Below are positions 20,605 to 31,643 of a DNA stretch of 64,000 bases, in pieces (the first letter of the stretch is position 1; the number at the start of each line of letters is the position of its first letter). This DNA comes from Pieris napi (Eukaryota; Arthropoda; Insecta; Lepidoptera; Pieridae). A model generated the notes under the pieces. It was given only the letters and a program-made list of their open reading frames with translations. It was not told where the DNA came from and searched no databases. The stretch lies in assembly GCF_905475465.1 (NCBI RefSeq), contig NC_062235.1:1126001-1190000 (forward strand), in the 5' to 3' direction. The translations under genes and the position numbers were made by a program.

Positions 20605-22182
20605 TTACTCAGTATTATTACTCTCTACAGAATTAGATAATTGTACAGCTCTGTTAAATGTTTCATAACAGACCCAACCAGCTGAATGATACTTCTTAGC
20701 TTTTTCCCAAATTTCGTTAAATTTTTCATCTGTAAATATTTCACCTGCTGCTTCAAAAACCCTTCTTACAATTTGAGGTTCTCGCTTAGCATACATATCT
20801 CTGTGATTTACATGGTATAAAGTTAAAATGCTTGGATTAAGACAGGCTTTCATGTCAGATTCATGGGGTAGGCAAGTTCTATCTGCTCGGCAGCAACGTA
20901 CAGGAGTAACTGGATAATCCATGTCAAAGTACCTACCCGATGGTAAACCGGCCATTCGACTTCTGTCTTCCTCTTTTCCAGGCTCTACCATTTCTGTATA
21001 AGTAGTTGAAAATGATAGACATTCATCTGGAACGTCCTTCACTTTTAATAGATCTGGCGATGGTTCTCGGTAGTTTATTACATGAACAAATGTCTTGTAC
21101 TCAATGTTTTCTCCATCATACGCTTGCCACATAGACAACAGAGGCTCTACTAACGATGAGTCAAATCGAATAAGTCTTAAGGCACACAAATCATAAACAG
21201 CTTTTTTAGGTAACCAACCACTTCTTTCTTTATCGTAATATTTTATATTTAAATAGAAATCACGAAAGAATGATGGCAAAAAACGCTTTGATAAAGATTT
21301 TCGAAGAGAATTTAAGTGTCCTAAGCACTTTTTGAAGAAAAGCCGTTCTGGATTTAATTCACAATATGATAAACATGCCGGTAAATTGTCAGGAGGTTTT
21401 AATTTTCCAAAAGCGTAGCCTGCTGGGACGTTATTTATATTGTTATTTGGAGTTATAGGGTTTCCAATTCTTGGTTGATTTGCATCCAGATATTTAGCTT
21501 GAAGTGTATTTAAAATCGTTCGGCCTCCTTTTCCGAGAACTACTCTATCGTCAGTAAGACAACATTTAGCATATGTACCGCGCTTATCAACAAATGTTCT
21601 GTGTCCAAATGTTACATCTCCATTATACGGAGGAGAACAATAAACACGGTCTAATTGCACTCCAGCTTCTTTAGAACGAGGTGTTTTATCGGGTAATGGG
21701 TTTTTCGGCATTACAACATCATATAACCTGCCATGAAATGGTGTTTTCTTACCAAAAGTGGTGCCAAAGGTATCCATACCATCAGGAAGCATCGGCACAG
21801 GATCACGGACCTGCGCAAGTGGTTTGTTCCAATAAGACGTATACGCGGTATCCTTAAAATCATCCACAAGTGTTTGGAATTTTGTTTTTATTGGAGGATT
21901 TATCAATTGCGCAACCTGACCAAATGGGCCTGCGAAGCGTTTGTCTAATGGAATCGGGTGTCGTAAAGGTGGTAATGGTCGAGGAGGTTCCGGTGGAAAG
22001 ATTGCATCACTCATAAGAGCATCCACTTCATCCTTCAATAAGTAATGTTTTAATGAATCAGAAACTTTGTCGTCTGGCTGAGCAGAGGGTAATCCTGCTG
22101 CACATATTTTCGGATCACGTTCTATGAACATTCCCCAATTGCCCTTCCCACCAGAGGTGGACCTTTGGCAATCTACCGGCAT
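20605..22182 (-). CDS. EFHB: EFHB-like protein (CFAP21), copy B
   Basis: Single-exon gene of 525 residues. I start at 22182 (MPVDCQRSTSGGKGN) rather than the in-frame ATG 45 bp upstream at 22227, because this Met aligns exactly with the start of copy A. Landmarks: MFIERDPKICAAGLP, a Pro-rich segment (residues about 62-78), NPPIKTKFQTLVDDFK (about 95-110), RDPVPMLPDGMDTFGTTFG (about 126-144), VPAGYAFGKLKPPDN, an EF-hand-like stretch (YYDKERSGWLPKK), LPSGRYFDMDYPVTP, and FTDEKFNEIWEKAKKYHSAG. The MLP-G-D--TTFG and F-DE-F--W--A-K-H patterns are those of vertebrate EFHB. Copies A and B share the same layout and clearly align over their whole length, so they are a tandem pair. Function is presumably in the sperm flagellum or other cilia. 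Confidence 0.87.
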   Translation of the reverse strand: MPVDCQRSTSGGKGNWGMFIERDPKICAAGLPSAQPDDKVSDSLKHYLLKDEVDALMSDAIFPPEPPRPLPPLRHPIPLDKRFAGPFGQVAQLINPPIKTKFQTLVDDFKDTAYTSYWNKPLAQVRDPVPMLPDGMDTFGTTFGKKTPFHGRLYDVVMPKNPLPDKTPRSKEAGVQLDRVYCSPPYNGDVTFGHRTFVDKRGTYAKCCLTDDRVVLGKGGRTILNTLQAKYLDANQPRIGNPITPNNNINNVPAGYAFGKLKPPDNLPACLSYCELNPERLFFKKCLGHLNSLRKSLSKRFLPSFFRDFYLNIKYYDKERSGWLPKKAVYDLCALRLIRFDSSLVEPLLSMWQAYDGENIEYKTFVHVINYREPSPDLLKVKDVPDECLSFSTTYTEMVEPGKEEDRSRMAGLPSGRYFDMDYPVTPVRCCRADRTCLPHESDMKACLNPSILTLYHVNHRDMYAKREPQIVRRVFEAAGEIFTDEKFNEIWEKAKKYHSAGWVCYETFNRAVQLSNSVESNNTE

Positions 22183-22338
22183 TGCAATCGAATAAAAATA
22201 AATACAAAGAAAATTAATTATCAACAATTATTGTAAGAATTATCAAAAATGGTTACAATGTTTACATTGCATGATTTGACATGTTTCACAAACACATGGT
22301 TTATTTTTTTTTATATAAAAATAGTTTTATATAAATAC

Positions 22339-22672
22339 TAGCTGACCCGGCAAACGTCGTTTTGCCATGTACATTATTTCTAGGAAATATTTTATTAGTT
22401 CAATAAAAATAACTATCAAGTATAATAAAAAATACGGGGTTGATCGTAGAGGGGTGACAATTAAGAGTTGTATGTATTTTTGTATGCTGTATCATATAAA
22501 AATAAAAAAACAAAAAGTTTTGTTCAAAAAATAAAAATGTTTGGGTAAAAATAGATATTGTCCGATTCTCAAACTTACTGAATATGCATAAAAATTTTCA
22601 TAAGAATCGGTTGAGCCGTTTCGGAGGAGTATGGGAACGAACATTGTGACACGAGAATTTTATATATTATTT
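22339..22672 (+). repeat. Interspersed repeat, family A
   Basis: tagctgacccggcaaacgtcg start, gatcgtagaggggtgacaa middle, gttgagccgtttcggaggagta and acattgtgacacgagaattttatatatta end. Well-preserved copy. Confidence 0.75.
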
Positions 22673-22957
22673 TAATTTTCTATGAAACAGATTGATTGAC
22701 TACTTAAGGTGCCTAATTATGTATGTATTACCGTTTTTGGTCTACCTCTTTGATTTGGAGGTTAAGAAAAGAATACGGTGCGGTAATCCCAATTTAAAAT
22801 TTGTACATTGAGTATTTGGATTTGAGGTTGTATTCCAATCCGATCGGAAGCCACAGAGCCTTCAAGGTAACCTATGTAAAATAATTATGTACACTTTATA
22901 CTACGTCGCAAAATAATGATCACATAGCGATTCACCTAATAACAGGGCAATGCACTT

Positions 22958-22964
22958 TATAAAT
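22958..22964 (+). promoter_or_regulatory. TATA-like box of CSP-5 with non-coding exon
   Basis: ctTATAAATacac, followed about 55 bp later by a donor (CTTGAG|GTAAGA, exon end 23019). With the acceptor ttattttcag at 23474 this gives a non-coding first exon and a 5'-UTR intron, as inferred for CSP-2 and CSP-7. Confidence 0.55.
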
Positions 22965-23269
22965 ACACACAGAACATTTACGTTATTTAGTTACAGCCTT
23001 CTTGGTAGAGAAACTTGAGGTAAGACAATATACATATATTTATTTTTTTAACAAAATAAGCTATATACTTACAATTACATCATAGACAAAACAACAGAAC
23101 TGTAATAGATTAAAATATTTACAAAAAAACTATTAGACCTAGTTTTTTTAATTGAATTCACGACTATTTACCTATTTCTATATATCATATATGTTTCAAA
23201 GTCAAGAAATATCCTTCCAAGCGGTTTACTTGAGTTGTGTAGATATGTGGGATCTCTCTGCATCTTCTA

Positions 23270-23420
23270 ACGCATTTAACATGGAGAATTCAGAGTTGTT
23301 CGGATTAATACCTGCAGTTCAGTTTCCCACCACTAACCAATTCGAGTTAGGGTCCTTCAAGAAAAGAGCGTACCAATTCTTAAAAGGCCGGCAATGCATT
23401 TGCGAGCCTTCTGCTGTAAA
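23270..23420 (+). repeat. LINE 3' fragment in the CSP-5 5'-UTR intron (family B)
   Basis: Encodes NSELFGLIPAVQFPTTNQFE and LGSFKKRAYQFLKGRQ, the extreme C-terminus of a Jockey-type reverse transcriptase, then breaks off. 23045-23135 upstream is a shared AT-rich repeat also seen near 10960-11060. Confidence 0.75.
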
Positions 23421-23476
23421 ATAGGTAACGTATATTTTTCCCACTGACTCATTGAATAATGGGGTTATTTTCAGTA

Positions 23477-24795
23477 ATGCTTGCTGTATGCCTCCTTTTA
23501 TACATTTTAACACCAGTTTTATCGGACTATTATAACCCTCGATATGACGACTTTGACATCAACCCACTAATAGAAAACGAAAGGATACTAGTGAGCTACT
23601 CCAAATGCTTTCTCGACCAAGGTCCGTGTACACCGGAAGCAAAAGATTTTAAAAGTAGGTATTATAAATAATGATTGTGTAATGGAGGCACCATATAATT
23701 TCCGTTGATATCGCTACCATAATTGTTGAATATTAAACAGTATTCAATAAATTTAGTTTTATTTTAACTTAACACTATAAGCGTAATAACTAAGACATCC
23801 TTATGTTGTGTCCCACTTCCCAAATGTTTGAATAATTAGATATAACTATTTCCATTACTTCGTTTTTTGTTTCTGTATATAAAAGTTTTACTTGTATCTT
23901 GAGATAAATACGTTTGCAAGTAGCAACTGTTTCTATGGTGCAGGCAAATGTTGTGAAGTTTCAAACCCAAAATATCGATAACATGTGTCAGACACAGAAG
24001 GCCTACCTACTTATACATAAAAATAACAAACCATCAAACCCTCTTTAGGTTATAACGCCATTGTATTGTTATTAGCTTCTAATATATAAAATTGTCTTGT
24101 CAGTTGTATCGTTCGCATATACTTCCGAAACGGCTTGACCGATTCTTATGAAATTTTTTATACATATTCAGTAAGTCTGAGAATCAGCTACTATCAATGA
24201 TTCAAACCCATAAATCATAAGGGGTGTTCACCCAATTTTTTTTTTTTATGATACAGCATACAAAAATATATACTCCTTAATTTTCATCTACCCTCTACGA
24301 CCAACCCTTATTTTTTATTTGTTAGTTAAGAACTTATAACTTGAATTCTGAGGTTTATATAGAGAAAAATCACAGAGAAACCTAACAAGTTTTCATTCCG
24401 GAAATCCCAACAGTCTCTGGGGCATAGCAAAACGTTCCATGTTGGTATGTACTAAAAAGGTATTCTAGGCATTAAGGAGAAACGAAGTTCGCGGAAGCAG
24501 CTAGTAGTTTATAAATACCTTTTACTTACTGCAAGGTACTATGGCCATATTTAAAACCTAAGAAAATTGTATTAATATTTTTATTTTTTTATGGTTTTCA
24601 GAAGTTATACCGGAAGCATTAGAGTCCTCTTGTGGGAAATGCTCCCCAAAACAGAAACAGCTTATCAAAACGGTAATAAAAGCTATAATGGCGGCTCTGC
24701 CTGATACTTGGGACCAGCTCGTGAATAAATATGATGGAGAGAAAAAATATAGGGAAGCATTCAATAAATTTATTGAAGAGAAAGATAGAAAGTAA
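23477..24795 (+). CDS. CSP: CSP-5: chemosensory protein
   Basis: Exon 1 23477-23654, exon 2 24602-24795, giving 123 residues. The donor is AAAA|GTAGGT and the acceptor ggttttcag|AA, phase 1. An upstream in-frame ATG at 23459 would add MGLFSV, but the tttcag at 23471-23474 looks like the end of a 5'-UTR intron, as in the neighbouring genes, so I prefer 23477. Signal peptide MLAVCLLLYILTPVLS, then DYYNPRYDDFDI, ENERILVSYSKC, CFLDQGPC, 18 residues, CGKC, LPDTWDQLVNKYDGEKKY. All family landmarks are present except that YDP is YDG. AATAAA at 24890-24895. Confidence 0.92.
24079..24510 (-). repeat. Interspersed repeat, family A, in the CSP-5 intron
   Basis: Reverse-oriented copy: taatatataaaattgtcttgtca at the left, ctccgaaacggcttgaccgattctt analog, ctacgaccaaccc, and gaacgaagttcgcggaagcagcta at the right. 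Confidence 0.7.
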
Positions 24796-24895
24796 TACTT
24801 TTCATATGCTTGTAAACAAAAATTATGATCCATTTCCATAGACCCTCCAATAGACATGTTTTTACGCCTTTATAGATGTATAACGTTGCAATAAA

Positions 24896-25700
24896 TAAGT
24901 AATTAATATCGAGGACAGAATTTTAAATATTTACACTTCTGCATTCAATGGAGTAAGGAAAGACTATATGAATTTACTGTGACATGAAATTATACATTTA
25001 TTTAATGTTTTTATTGAAATTATAATTTATGTTTTTAGTTTTAATTTTAAATTATGTATTGAGAACACTTAAAATTTAATTGGTAGGTCACTGGGTCCAA
25101 TCAAGTTGTATATTTGAATTGTATTATTAACATTGTTTTCGCGAAATTTGTTTTGCCTTACTATATTTTTTTTACTTAGCCTTTTTAGTAGGTATATAGA
25201 AAATTTTGCTATAGTGACTGTTCGCTTTTCCGGAATAAAAACCTAAGTATTAAATAAAACTATTTTTTATCTCCATAAAAATCTTCTCTGAGTCCAAGAA
25301 ATAAATACTTAAATTGATCCAGGCGTCTTCGAGTTTTCCGCTTAGCAACATATTTTGCGTTTTTATTTATATCGATTATCCTGAGATAGTTAGTCTAATC
25401 AAGTGATACTTGAATGTTACTCATGGCGATCAGCCCTGCAAAGCCTAGATTATTCTCTACAAAATGCAAAAAAGCTCCAATTTCAAAATAATATAAAGGT
25501 TGGTTTCGTTGCTATGCCTTGTTTTTAATGAGGTTACTATTATTTTTAATTCTTAACATTTCATCTATTTTTTCAATTACGTATACTTGTAATGAGAGTG
25601 AATCATGAAAGTTTAAGTATGGAAGGATAGACAATACATTAAAAAAAATTAAACTTAAACAAATATATTTGGAAAAATATTTTATGAATAATCGACTGAA
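24896..25700. other. Intergenic region between CSP-5 and CSP-6
   Basis: 25135-25380 is a degenerate family A copy (cgaaatttgttttgccttact, ttacttagcctttttagta, ttccggaataaaaacc). The rest is AT-rich with no gene. Confidence 0.45.
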
Positions 25701-25768
25701 GACAATTTTTTATTATATTGCAAAAAAAACAATAAATGAACTGAATAAAGCTGTATGAACCACCACAT

Positions 25769-26149
25769 TTATGTTTCTTTGACAGCTTCAATCTTGTCCT
25801 TGTATCTCTGTTGGTACTGGTCTTTTGGGTCGTATTTTGAGGCCAACTCCTTCCATAACGCCGGACGCTTGTTCACCAAGTGCCTTACGACTTTGTCCGC
25901 GTTAGCCTTTTGTTTCGCTGTACATTTCTTACATTCGTTCTCTAATGCATCTGGGAGGGTTTCCTTCAAGGTCTTCGCGTCTGGAGGGCATCTGCTTCTG
26001 TCCATCAGACATTCAACGTACCCTTTCAATAGGCGGTCGGATTCTAACACTTCATCAACGTTGACATTGTCATACTTGTCCGTGTATGTTGATGGTTTCC
26101 CCCAAGCTAAGGCAAGGCAGCAAAGACCCAAGAAAAGTGCTAACTTCAT
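25769..26149 (-). CDS. CSP: CSP-6: chemosensory protein lacking the family intron
   Basis: One continuous coding exon of 126 residues. The open frame extends 48 codons further upstream, but the signal peptide begins at the Met at 26149 (MKLALFLGLCCLALAWG) and a splice acceptor (ctattttcag|GAAAATG) lies immediately before it, so the upstream part is untranslated or intronic. The mature protein starts KPSTYTDKYDNVNVDEVLES; then DRLLKGYVEC, CLMDRSRC, 18 residues, CKKC, RPALWKELASKYDPKDQYQQ. Cysteine spacing is canonical (6, 18, 2). The position where the neighbours have a phase-1 intron is TLKETLPDAL, read straight through. On the minus strand an AATAAA signal lies at 25714-25709. Close in sequence to CSP-7 to CSP-12 rather than to CSP-1 to CSP-5. 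Confidence 0.94.
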   Translation of the reverse strand: MKLALFLGLCCLALAWGKPSTYTDKYDNVNVDEVLESDRLLKGYVECLMDRSRCPPDAKTLKETLPDALENECKKCTAKQKANADKVVRHLVNKRPALWKELASKYDPKDQYQQRYKDKIEAVKET

Positions 26150-26374
26150 TTTCCTGAAAATAGGAATAGATGGTTTAATAAAGTGCCGTGATCTTCGTTT
26201 ATCGTATGTCATAAACGTAGTATATTGATGTTTGACTATTTCTTGTCTTTGGTTTGGCAACAGGAATAAAAACGACTTATAACAGTAGATCAAAGATAAA
26301 TTTGATCTTTAATATTTTGTTGAGAGCGCAAAAAAGCAATCAAAAAACTTAAATAATGACGTAATAAATTCAGT

Positions 26375-26630
26375 TATGGCCAAGTGGCTTCAGCGTGTGA
26401 CTCTCATCCTTGAGGTCATAGGTTTAATCCAAGGCTGGATAGATTTAGTACTCATTCTCAGTGCGCATTTAACACCCGCTCGAACGAATGAGAACATCGT
26501 GACGAAACCGGCGTATAGACCCAAAAAGTCGACGGCGTGTGTTAGGCACAGGAGGCTGATCACTTCCTTGCGTATTAGACGAATGATCATACAGAAATCT
26601 GAGGCCCAGACCTAAAAAGCTTGTAGACAC
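26375..26630 (+). repeat. tRNA-derived SINE (family D)
   Basis: A box A/box B-like head (tggccaagtggcttcagcgtg; aggtcataggtttaatcc), then gcgcatttaacacccgctcgaacg, aaaaagtcgacggcgtgtgttaggcacaggaggctgatcac and an end at ctgaggcccagacctaaaaagc. The open frame through it is incidental. Other copies: 29885, 32870, 36660, 50775, 56285 (-), 61985 (-). Confidence 0.75.
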
Positions 26631-27004
26631 TAATTTATTTATTTATTTTAAATATAATACTGTATAAACAAATTATATTAATCTAAAAAGTCATTATAAT
26701 AGTGGAACGTGCCGACGTTATGTAAATATTGTTTTTAATTACTGTGATTCTATTGTTCCATTGTAACAACAATAATTTTATTTTAATGAGTTGTAAGAAC
26801 ATTATATTATGTATAATATGGTCTAAAAAAATAAAATTTATTCTCATCAATAATAATTTCACCTACTTATGTTTGAAACTTTTGTCTCAATACACAATTT
26901 TAATTGAATTTTTTGAAAAATTTTGTTGACGCTGTGATGACAGAGTTGTAGTTATATCTAAGCACGTCAATTTTTGAAGAATCTTGAAAACTCAAGTAAA
27001 AGTT

Positions 27005-27115
27005 AGACGCGGCTCAACCCGAAGGTCGTCAGTTTGAAGTCCGGCTGCGCATCAATGCATATTTCTATCTGTGCACAATTAATACTCATAATGAAGAAAA
27101 GCATCGTGAGTAAAT
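27005..27115 (+). repeat. Degenerate SINE fragment (family D)
   Basis: ggctcaacccgaaggtcgtcagtttgaagtccggctgcgcatcaatg .. tgaagaaaagcatcgtgag. Head region and a trace of the middle only. Confidence 0.45.
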
Positions 27116-27224
27116 AATCTCATCGAAGCCCTAAATTACGGTGTATGTTTGGCAAAGAAAATATAGCTACACAACTGAAAATTTATCAAAATATTAGGCT
27201 ATTTGATTGTATAGAAATCTCAAA

Positions 27225-27880
27225 CACAGTGTTTTAAGTAATATTGGCAATAACACCTGCATATATCGTATCATATTTTATCCATCTATGTGTATGTATT
27301 TATATTAATTTGACCTAATATCTGTCTAACAGAGCATTAGGTATATATTACTTGACTCGACGTACTATAACGAACACAAGGTTAAATAAGTATCTTATGT
27401 ATAAATAAATATAAAATCAGTATCTATTGTAATTGAAACAATAAACTACAAGCTCCCTCCTTATCAGAATGCCAAATCATAAAATGACTGCTTTACGACT
27501 GATTTGAGCGCGACTGCTGCTGCGAAAACCGCTATCCAAAATCTGGCCAAGTTCTTAAGAAAAGCTGTTTGTGTTCATGGGTACTTGCCATCCAATAATT
27601 TATATCTAATTACGTATGGATTTTTTCTAGTAGGTAGTATCAATTACAAAAGATACTGCTTTTATATTTATTTATACATAAGGTACTTATTTAACCTTGT
27701 GTTCGTTATAAAACGTCGAGTCAAGTAATATATACCTAATGCTCTTTTACATTACATACACATAGATGGCTAAAATATATTACGATATATGCCGGTGTTA
27801 TTGCCAATATGACTTAAAACACTACAAAACCGCTGTGTGAGTTCGAAAAGTGAGTTACAGAATCGCAAGGCTGAAGGGCG
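27225..27880. mobile_element. Nested foldback/palindromic MITE
   Basis: Left arm about 27225-27410 (gtgttttaagtaatattggcaataacacc .. attaggtatatattacttgactcgacg .. gaacacaaggttaaataagta) reappears inverted at about 27655-27830. Between them is half of the palindromic family E sequence (27445-27535, ctccctccttatcagaatgcc .. atgactgctttacgactgatttgagcgcgac). The matching outer part of family E (aaccgctgtgtgagttcgaaaagtgagttacagaatcgcaaggctg) follows at 27828-27874. This looks like one element inserted in or rearranged with another. Confidence 0.6.
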
Positions 27881-29884
27881 TATATACTTTTAGTAAAACC
27901 ATTAAATGTGCGAGCAATGTTATGGTATGGTTTTCGGCAACTAATAAAACTAAACTAAGTGGAAACCAGTGCCTCATCATCGCCTTTTAGTGATGATGGA
28001 CGTGAGCGCATCTCCCACTCTAAGGGACAGGAGAACTATAGTGTATACATACTTTTATTTATGTGACCATAGTTCAGTCACTGTCGATCAAATGTTTTTG
28101 TTTGTTACTGATAGTAAATATAAAAATTTATAAAAGGTTGGATGTTGATCTGAATCACTGAATTACTTTTTATTAACCATTAGATGTGCCAATTGATGTA
28201 TTTTGAGATTGTTTTTTCATCACATCGTAAAAAATATGACTTTAAGAAATACTTAAGAAAAGTATTTTTTTTTAAACTATGCAATAATATAAATAAAACG
28301 TACGAAAATGCGTTGCATAATACAAATTGTCTACTTTGACCTATTTCGGCGACAATTACAGTGAACACTCGATAACGTGACAATTTTTAGACAATGATAG
28401 ACTAAAGTCACACACTCAAACAAAAAATTACAGACTTCTTTTCGAAATGAATGAATTTATGAATAATTGTATTTAGTTGTTAATACATTAACAATAAATC
28501 ACGACATTTGAATAAACACTAATTTATTGAGTCCATCGTGGCTTGTTATATTGAACTTTACGTCTTGTCTCTTGAGTTTCAAATTATCGAGAGTCGACTG
28601 TATTAATATTCTTACGAGTGATTTTATAAAATTGTTTACTTACAAAATTAGATAAATCCCTTTGCAGTCTCTAGGTTTCTAGACACAACTGTGAAGATCT
28701 CACGGCTACCTAAGGACATTTATACTTGCTTCATTGCTTACAATTAAAATTGCGTTATTCACTAGACGTCATTATTAATTCATAAATTTAATAGACAATA
28801 GCCCGCGGAAGAAAATCTTACGGAAAACTCGTGTGAATTATGTTATAAGAGTTTTAACTTTTAACATTTGTTTTGGTAAAAAATTCCACACCTCAGTAGG
28901 AGATAATATAATTCTTCCGTTTCAACATTTAATTCTATTTATAGACGTAGACTTCTTTCGAGTCGTATTTATTAGAGAAGAAAAGTTTATAACGATAATT
29001 GTGATACATGAGACGCAAGCTAATTCCTTAATTTATCTGGTTACATCCAAACTTTAATTGCTTTGTACATTATGAATATCTTAAAGCACTTGCAGTTTGT
29101 CTGCGATATTTCTTTTTTCCTCTAAGGTTGGATGGAAGAAATCGCTTTTTAGTGATTAGGTCGCTTATGTATTCCTATAATTTAATTTCTGTTTTTTTGG
29201 AGTCCTAACATTCTCCAAATAGCTATTAAAACGTACATACAAAATTTTAAGTGTAAAATACTGCCATTTGTCTGATATTACTATGTTATTCTTGCACAAG
29301 TATATTTCCTTTGTCAACATACAATTTATGACAATAATTAATGCCACTTCGTTACCAGTTATTCTACTTATTTTTAATATTAATACGCTTTGGAAAAATG
29401 CTAACGAAACCAGAATTGGTCGGCTCTAACAATTGTGAAACTGGATTTTTAATTCATTTTATATTATTAATAATGGGACATTTGTATATTATCTATGATA
29501 CTTTTATATAATATAGCTTACTTAAAGCACAAACTATAGTTAGCAAACATGTCAAATGCCTTAGCATATAAGAATATTAGAATAAAAAGCGCCTGCAAAA
29601 AATATAATGCGTCATTGACACACTTTGGAGTAGGTAAACAATGTTTGTTACCATATGAAAATGACGATGTTTTTTCCTTGTGAAATAGATTGAGAATAGA
29701 TCGTAAACTATCTTTATGCCTCTAAGTGATAAGACTGTCCCAAACACTTTTTTGGCACTAAAATACAAAGCCCATCTAACGTTTGCGTTTGTTTGTTTTA
29801 ACTAAAGTTCTCATTTGTGTATTTCTGTCAACCTTATCTTGCCATTGAACGGGCAGAGCAGGTAAAGAACCTTTTTGAAATAGA
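27881..29884. other. AT-rich repeat-poor stretch
   Basis: No gene seen. 29110-29175 is a degraded family F sequence (ggttggatggaagaaatcgc..gattaggtcgc). The remaining open frames (28833-29057, 29577-29768 and similar) are short, AT-rich and unrecognisable. Confidence 0.4.
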
Positions 29885-30140
29885 TCAGTGCCGGCCTAAT
29901 GGTTTCAACATGTGACACATGCCTAAGGTCATATGTTCGATCCCCGGATGTGCACCAATGGACTATCTATGGGCGCATTTAACACGAGCGAGTCGTACGG
30001 TGAAGGAATACATCGCAAGGAAACCCGTACCTTAGATACAAAAAAAAGACGGTGTATGTCACAGAAGGTTGATCGCCTACTTGCCTATTAGAAATGATCA
30101 TGGATCAGATACAGAAATCTGAGGCCCAGACCTACCTTTT
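29885..30140 (+). repeat. tRNA-derived SINE (family D)
   Basis: gtgccggcctaatggtttcaac .. ggtcatatgttcgatccccgg (box B-like) .. gcgcatttaacacg .. tcacagaaggttgatcgcctacttgcctatta .. ctgaggcccagaccta. Confidence 0.7.
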
Positions 30141-30154
30141 TTATGTAATAGGAG

Positions 30155-30715
30155 GCTAATGGGCAGGAGGTTCAGCTGTTGACCGCCGCCCATGGACACT
30201 CACATTGCCAGAAGGCTTGCAAATGCGTTGCCGGCCTTTCATGACTTGGTACGATCTTTTTTGAAGGACCCTAAGTCGAATTGGTTCGGAAATACTTCAG
30301 TGGGCAGCTGGTTTTACATAGTGCTGGTTTTACAAACTGCCTTAAAAAAAGCTCAGTTGTGAGCGTCGAACGTCGAGGTGATACGGGTGGTATTTTGTAT
30401 TCTACCTTGACGTCCGATAATGAAACTTAACTGCAGGTATTAGACGGAACAAATCCTCTGAATACTCTCCATGGTAAATGCGGTAGAAGATGCAGAGCTC
30501 TACGCAACGCCAAGGGATCAAGCCGCACGAAAAGTGACTGGTCGTTGACGATTCGAATCGTTGGTACTGGGGAGATCCCGCCCAGAGGTGAGAACAGTAC
30601 TCCATGTGGGGCCGAATTGCGCTTTATAGAGTTGCAAGCGGTGGCCCGGAGTGAAGTACCGTCTCGCCTTGCTGAGCACACCAAGCTTCTTAGACCTAAC
30701 CTAAAAGGTAATAGC
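30155..30715 (-). mobile_element. 5'-truncated Jockey-type LINE, longest copy in the window
   Basis: On the minus strand, with frame breaks, the C-terminus of the reverse transcriptase reads HGVLFSPLGGISPVP / MEYCSHLWAGSPQYQ, RLDPLALRRALHLLPH, FYRIYHGEYSEDLFRLIPAV, then the tail with kkRAYqfLKGR-type coding and the 3' untranslated end with ggagg..ctaatgggcaggagg. MEYCSHLWAG, RLDPLALRR and YHGECSEELF are hallmarks of a very common lepidopteran Jockey-like family. This copy identifies the shorter family B fragments elsewhere. Confidence 0.85.
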
Positions 30716-31397
30716 GCTTTTGATATAGTTTAGTTTAGTATATATTTTTGTTTTGGGTCCTTTGAAAAGTGTGTAATTGGTTTTTCATACTTTAAGTACG
30801 AAAGTTTACTTCAGATACCTACGTAATACCTAACTGAAGTAATTAATAATAATTACTGCTCTTCCACCTTACGACCTAGGAAATTATTCAAATAATGACT
30901 GAATACTAATTAAGGCGGTGAAGCTGGTTTATATAAGGTCAGTTAAAGGTTTATAGAAAATCTTGGCTTAGATTTATACATTATTATGTTCGATAAGACA
31001 ATGAATATGACAAATTTCTCTAGATAGAAATTATTTTATTATTCAGTGGGCTAAGTTAGGTGGCGGTTGTTTGAGGTATGTTCAAATAAATAATAAATGA
31101 AACTCTTTGTTTGAAGCTGGCTATAATCGTTTAAAATATGAGCCTATAACTTACATATAATTAGGTGTCTATCTATTGGTGGTGACGCTAACAAAAAAAC
31201 TAACTTGACTTGCTAAAGGGTTCTTAAATCTAAGTGACACTTATGTTACCTATAAAGAAGACAAGTGTAGTCGACCTATTTGACATTATCGGAATGTTAT
31301 ATACAATTTATCGGTGTGGGAAAAGACTAAAGGGATCATTATGGCTTCAAGTGTGCGATGATTGCTAACATTTGGTTTGCGGTTCTAATTACTAACT

Positions 31398-31399
<2 letters not shown>
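30716..31399. other. AT-rich intergenic sequence
   Basis: No gene or recognised repeat. Confidence 0.4.

Positions 31400-31449
<50 letters not shown>
31400..31449. repeat. (AT)n microsatellite
   Basis: About 25 uninterrupted AT dinucleotides. Confidence 0.95.
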
Positions 31450-31456
<7 letters not shown>

Positions 31457-31643
31457 TGTATCCTAACATTAGTTAAGTTACATAACTAGTGTAATAAAAT
31501 ATTTAAATAAAATTATAATAATAATTATGAAGCATATAATATAAATAAAAATTAAAAAACCTTTTTATTTCTTGCAAAAGAACAAAGTAATCCTATTATA
31601 TTTTGTTTACAATGCTTTATTTGTACTAAGTTATATCTATTTC

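Noticed and set aside
24558..24857. 99-codon minus-strand open frame
   Set aside because: Antisense shadow of CSP-5 exon 2.
25755..26228. 157-codon plus-strand open frame
   Set aside because: Antisense shadow of CSP-6, which has signal peptide, four canonical cysteines and a stop.
26376..26615. 79-codon open frame, and tRNA-like A/B boxes here and at 32870
   Set aside because: These are SINE copies; the boxes are tRNA-derived promoter remnants and no cloverleaf of a functional tRNA is present.
31400..31449. Possible replication or regulatory signal
   Set aside because: A plain AT microsatellite; nothing around it supports a function.
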